This document shows positions 63,160-64,000 of a stretch of 64,000 bases of DNA, piece after piece (within the stretch, counting starts at the first letter, position 1; each line of letters starts with the position of its first letter). The notes under the pieces are model-generated. The model saw only the letters and a list, made by a program, of their open reading frames with translations, ran no database searches and had not been told where the DNA came from. This stretch comes from Angiostrongylus vasorum (Eukaryota; Nematoda; Chromadorea; Rhabditida; Metastrongylidae). Made by a program: the position numbers and the translations under genes. The stretch covers positions 372,001 to 436,000 of the forward strand of contig JADANN010000108.1 of NCBI GenBank assembly GCA_018806985.1. The letters are read 5' to 3'.

Positions 63160-63500
63160 CCCGACACAGGCACAGTGCTCGTCCATGCATTACTCTGTGC
63201 AGCTGCTATCCACCAGCTAACCGAAATACTTACAACGAATAAACAGTAGGTGTTTAAATGAAGCTGTTTCTTATGAGAATGCAAATTTATTTGTTAATTT
63301 TAATCTGCTAGGGTTATAAAAGCGTCTGGCTGAGTAGATCGCATGTCAATTTGACCTCCAGGCTCTGAAGAAGGCGAAACCGCCGAAACATCAGCTATTG
63401 TATCGAAATAAATTCTATAAAAAACAACCTCGTGCCTGCGTATTGAAGAAAAACATCGAATTATCAACCAATGCCGAGGTTAACAGAAAGTCGGTCTTGA
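63160..63500 (+). repeat. PLE 3' terminal repeat, subfamily B
   Basis: Follows the PLE stop directly: gcgtctggctgagtagatcg, hammerhead-like motif (63358-63396), gaaataaattc (polyadenylation-like), aacctcgtg, and the junction aatgccgaggttaacagaaa at 63469-63488. Confidence 0.75.
63358..63396 (+). ncRNA. Hammerhead-like ribozyme motif linked to a PLE ORF, subfamily B
   Basis: GGCU (63361-63364), CUGAAGA (63365-63371), extra A (63372), stem II GGCG/CGCC with an AAAC loop (63373-63384), GAAAC (63385-63389), AUC (63390-63392), AGCU (63393-63396). The triplet AUC replaces GUC, which breaks the tiny stem III. Lies about 200 nt past the PLE stop codon. Confidence 0.55.
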
Positions 63501-63501
<1 letters not shown>

Positions 63502-63551
<50 letters not shown>

Positions 63552-63560
63552 TAATAATAG
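63502..63560. repeat. (TAA)n microsatellite
   Basis: About 17 TAA triplets just after the PLE terminal-repeat junction. Confidence 0.95.
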
Positions 63561-63576
63561 TGATGCAAATAGTAAG

Positions 63577-63945
63577 GTGGTGGGTTATGCAATGATAGTG
63601 ATGTCGTTCACCACGAGCACAGTGCTTGTTCGACCTCGCGTCGGCTTCAATCAGCCTCTCATACCACCGGGATTGGGAACTTAGTAACAAACTTGTCTAG
63701 GAACAGCTCACTGTATGCAATCCAAGTGGGAAGACTTTAACCGCCTATCCCAGGACTCCAGCGAGAATCGAGTCCACCAGCATTCAACGACATTCATGAA
63801 GAAGACAAAAGTCCTCAACCAGGAGTTCAACCCAGGCGTGAAGAATTCGAAGACCACCATAGATGGTGGATGCAAGGGAACTAATCCAGTGAGAGAAGTG
63901 TTGAGATCAGCCTTGTAGATATGTAGACGGGTCGTGTAAAATATA
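63577..63945 (+). repeat. SINE-B copy, full length
   Basis: A-box-like gggttatgcaatgatagtg at 63582-63600, B-box region gttcgacctcgc near 63627-63638, core at 63645-63705, 3' half with accagcattcaacgacattc and tggatgcaagggaac, ending gtagacgggtcgtgtaaaat. A-rich and AAT-rich to the window edge. Confidence 0.8.
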
Positions 63946-64000
63946 TTTTAAAACCCACAATACTGATAATAATAGCAATAATAATAATAACAACAACAAT

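Overview
This window looks like intron-rich, AT-leaning eukaryotic DNA from a nematode. A strongylid (hookworm-like) parasite is the best guess, from the style of its RTE retrotransposon, its Penelope-like elements, its tRNA-derived SINEs, serpentine-receptor-like fragments, short introns (about 50-65 nt) and TTTCAG-type splice acceptors. No operon, phage, plasmid, CRISPR or bacterial-style gene is visible. Most long ORFs are read-throughs of repeats.

By content the window is a transposable-element graveyard. (1) One RTE-type non-LTR retrotransposon family has eight pieces: plus strand at 10378-11960, 40515-40765, 51360-51800 and 53840-54270; minus strand at 16835-18660, 31540-31935, 41942-44960 (nearly full length, endonuclease plus RT) and 58855-60235. 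All are broken, and in three of the four copies that keep the YxDD-equivalent site that motif is mutated. (2) Penelope-like elements (PLEs) with a C-terminal GIY-YIG endonuclease lie at 50335-51260 and 62147-63159 (plus) and at 47100-48060 and 61620-61800 (minus). Many solo terminal-repeat pieces (pLTRs) are scattered at 6.2, 6.9-7.9, 9.2, 19.8, 25.8, 27.4, 39.0-40.1, 48.4-48.7 and 50.1 kb. (3) Three mariner-type transposase remnants lie at 22860-23300, 34610-35110 and 61961-62145. (4) There are three tRNA-derived SINE families, called here SINE-A (14 copies), SINE-B (about 9) and SINE-C (about 9), a SINE-sized retroposon SR-D (5 copies) and a two-copy repeat R5. Microsatellites include an (AT)n run near 14.5 kb and about 430 bp of (TAA)n near 61.1 kb.

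Possible host coding sequence is sparse and fragmentary. The best supported is a two-exon minus-strand piece at 48965-49284 (exact phase-0 junction, 65-nt intron). Weaker candidates are a two-exon plus-strand model at 22019-22892, serpentine-receptor-like pieces at 21693-21992 and 32533-32992, a terminal exon at 28095-28364, a small Cys-containing ORF at 27681-27908 and several exon-sized ORFs (4435-4905, 20522-20788, 24425-24622, 30178-30414, 57320-57517, 58207-58444). No complete host gene can be assembled from the sequence alone.

The most interesting signals are structural. Each PLE terminal repeat carries a minimal hammerhead-ribozyme-like motif in one of two sequence subfamilies. Two such repeats at 39908-40132 form a nearly perfect palindromic element. 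SINE-A and SINE-B share a central core domain although their heads and tails differ. SINE-C occurs both as tandem dimers and as a recurring foldback. One SINE-B insertion has an 11-bp target-site duplication and a related empty site 1.5 kb away. Family names rest on motif recognition, not on a database search.
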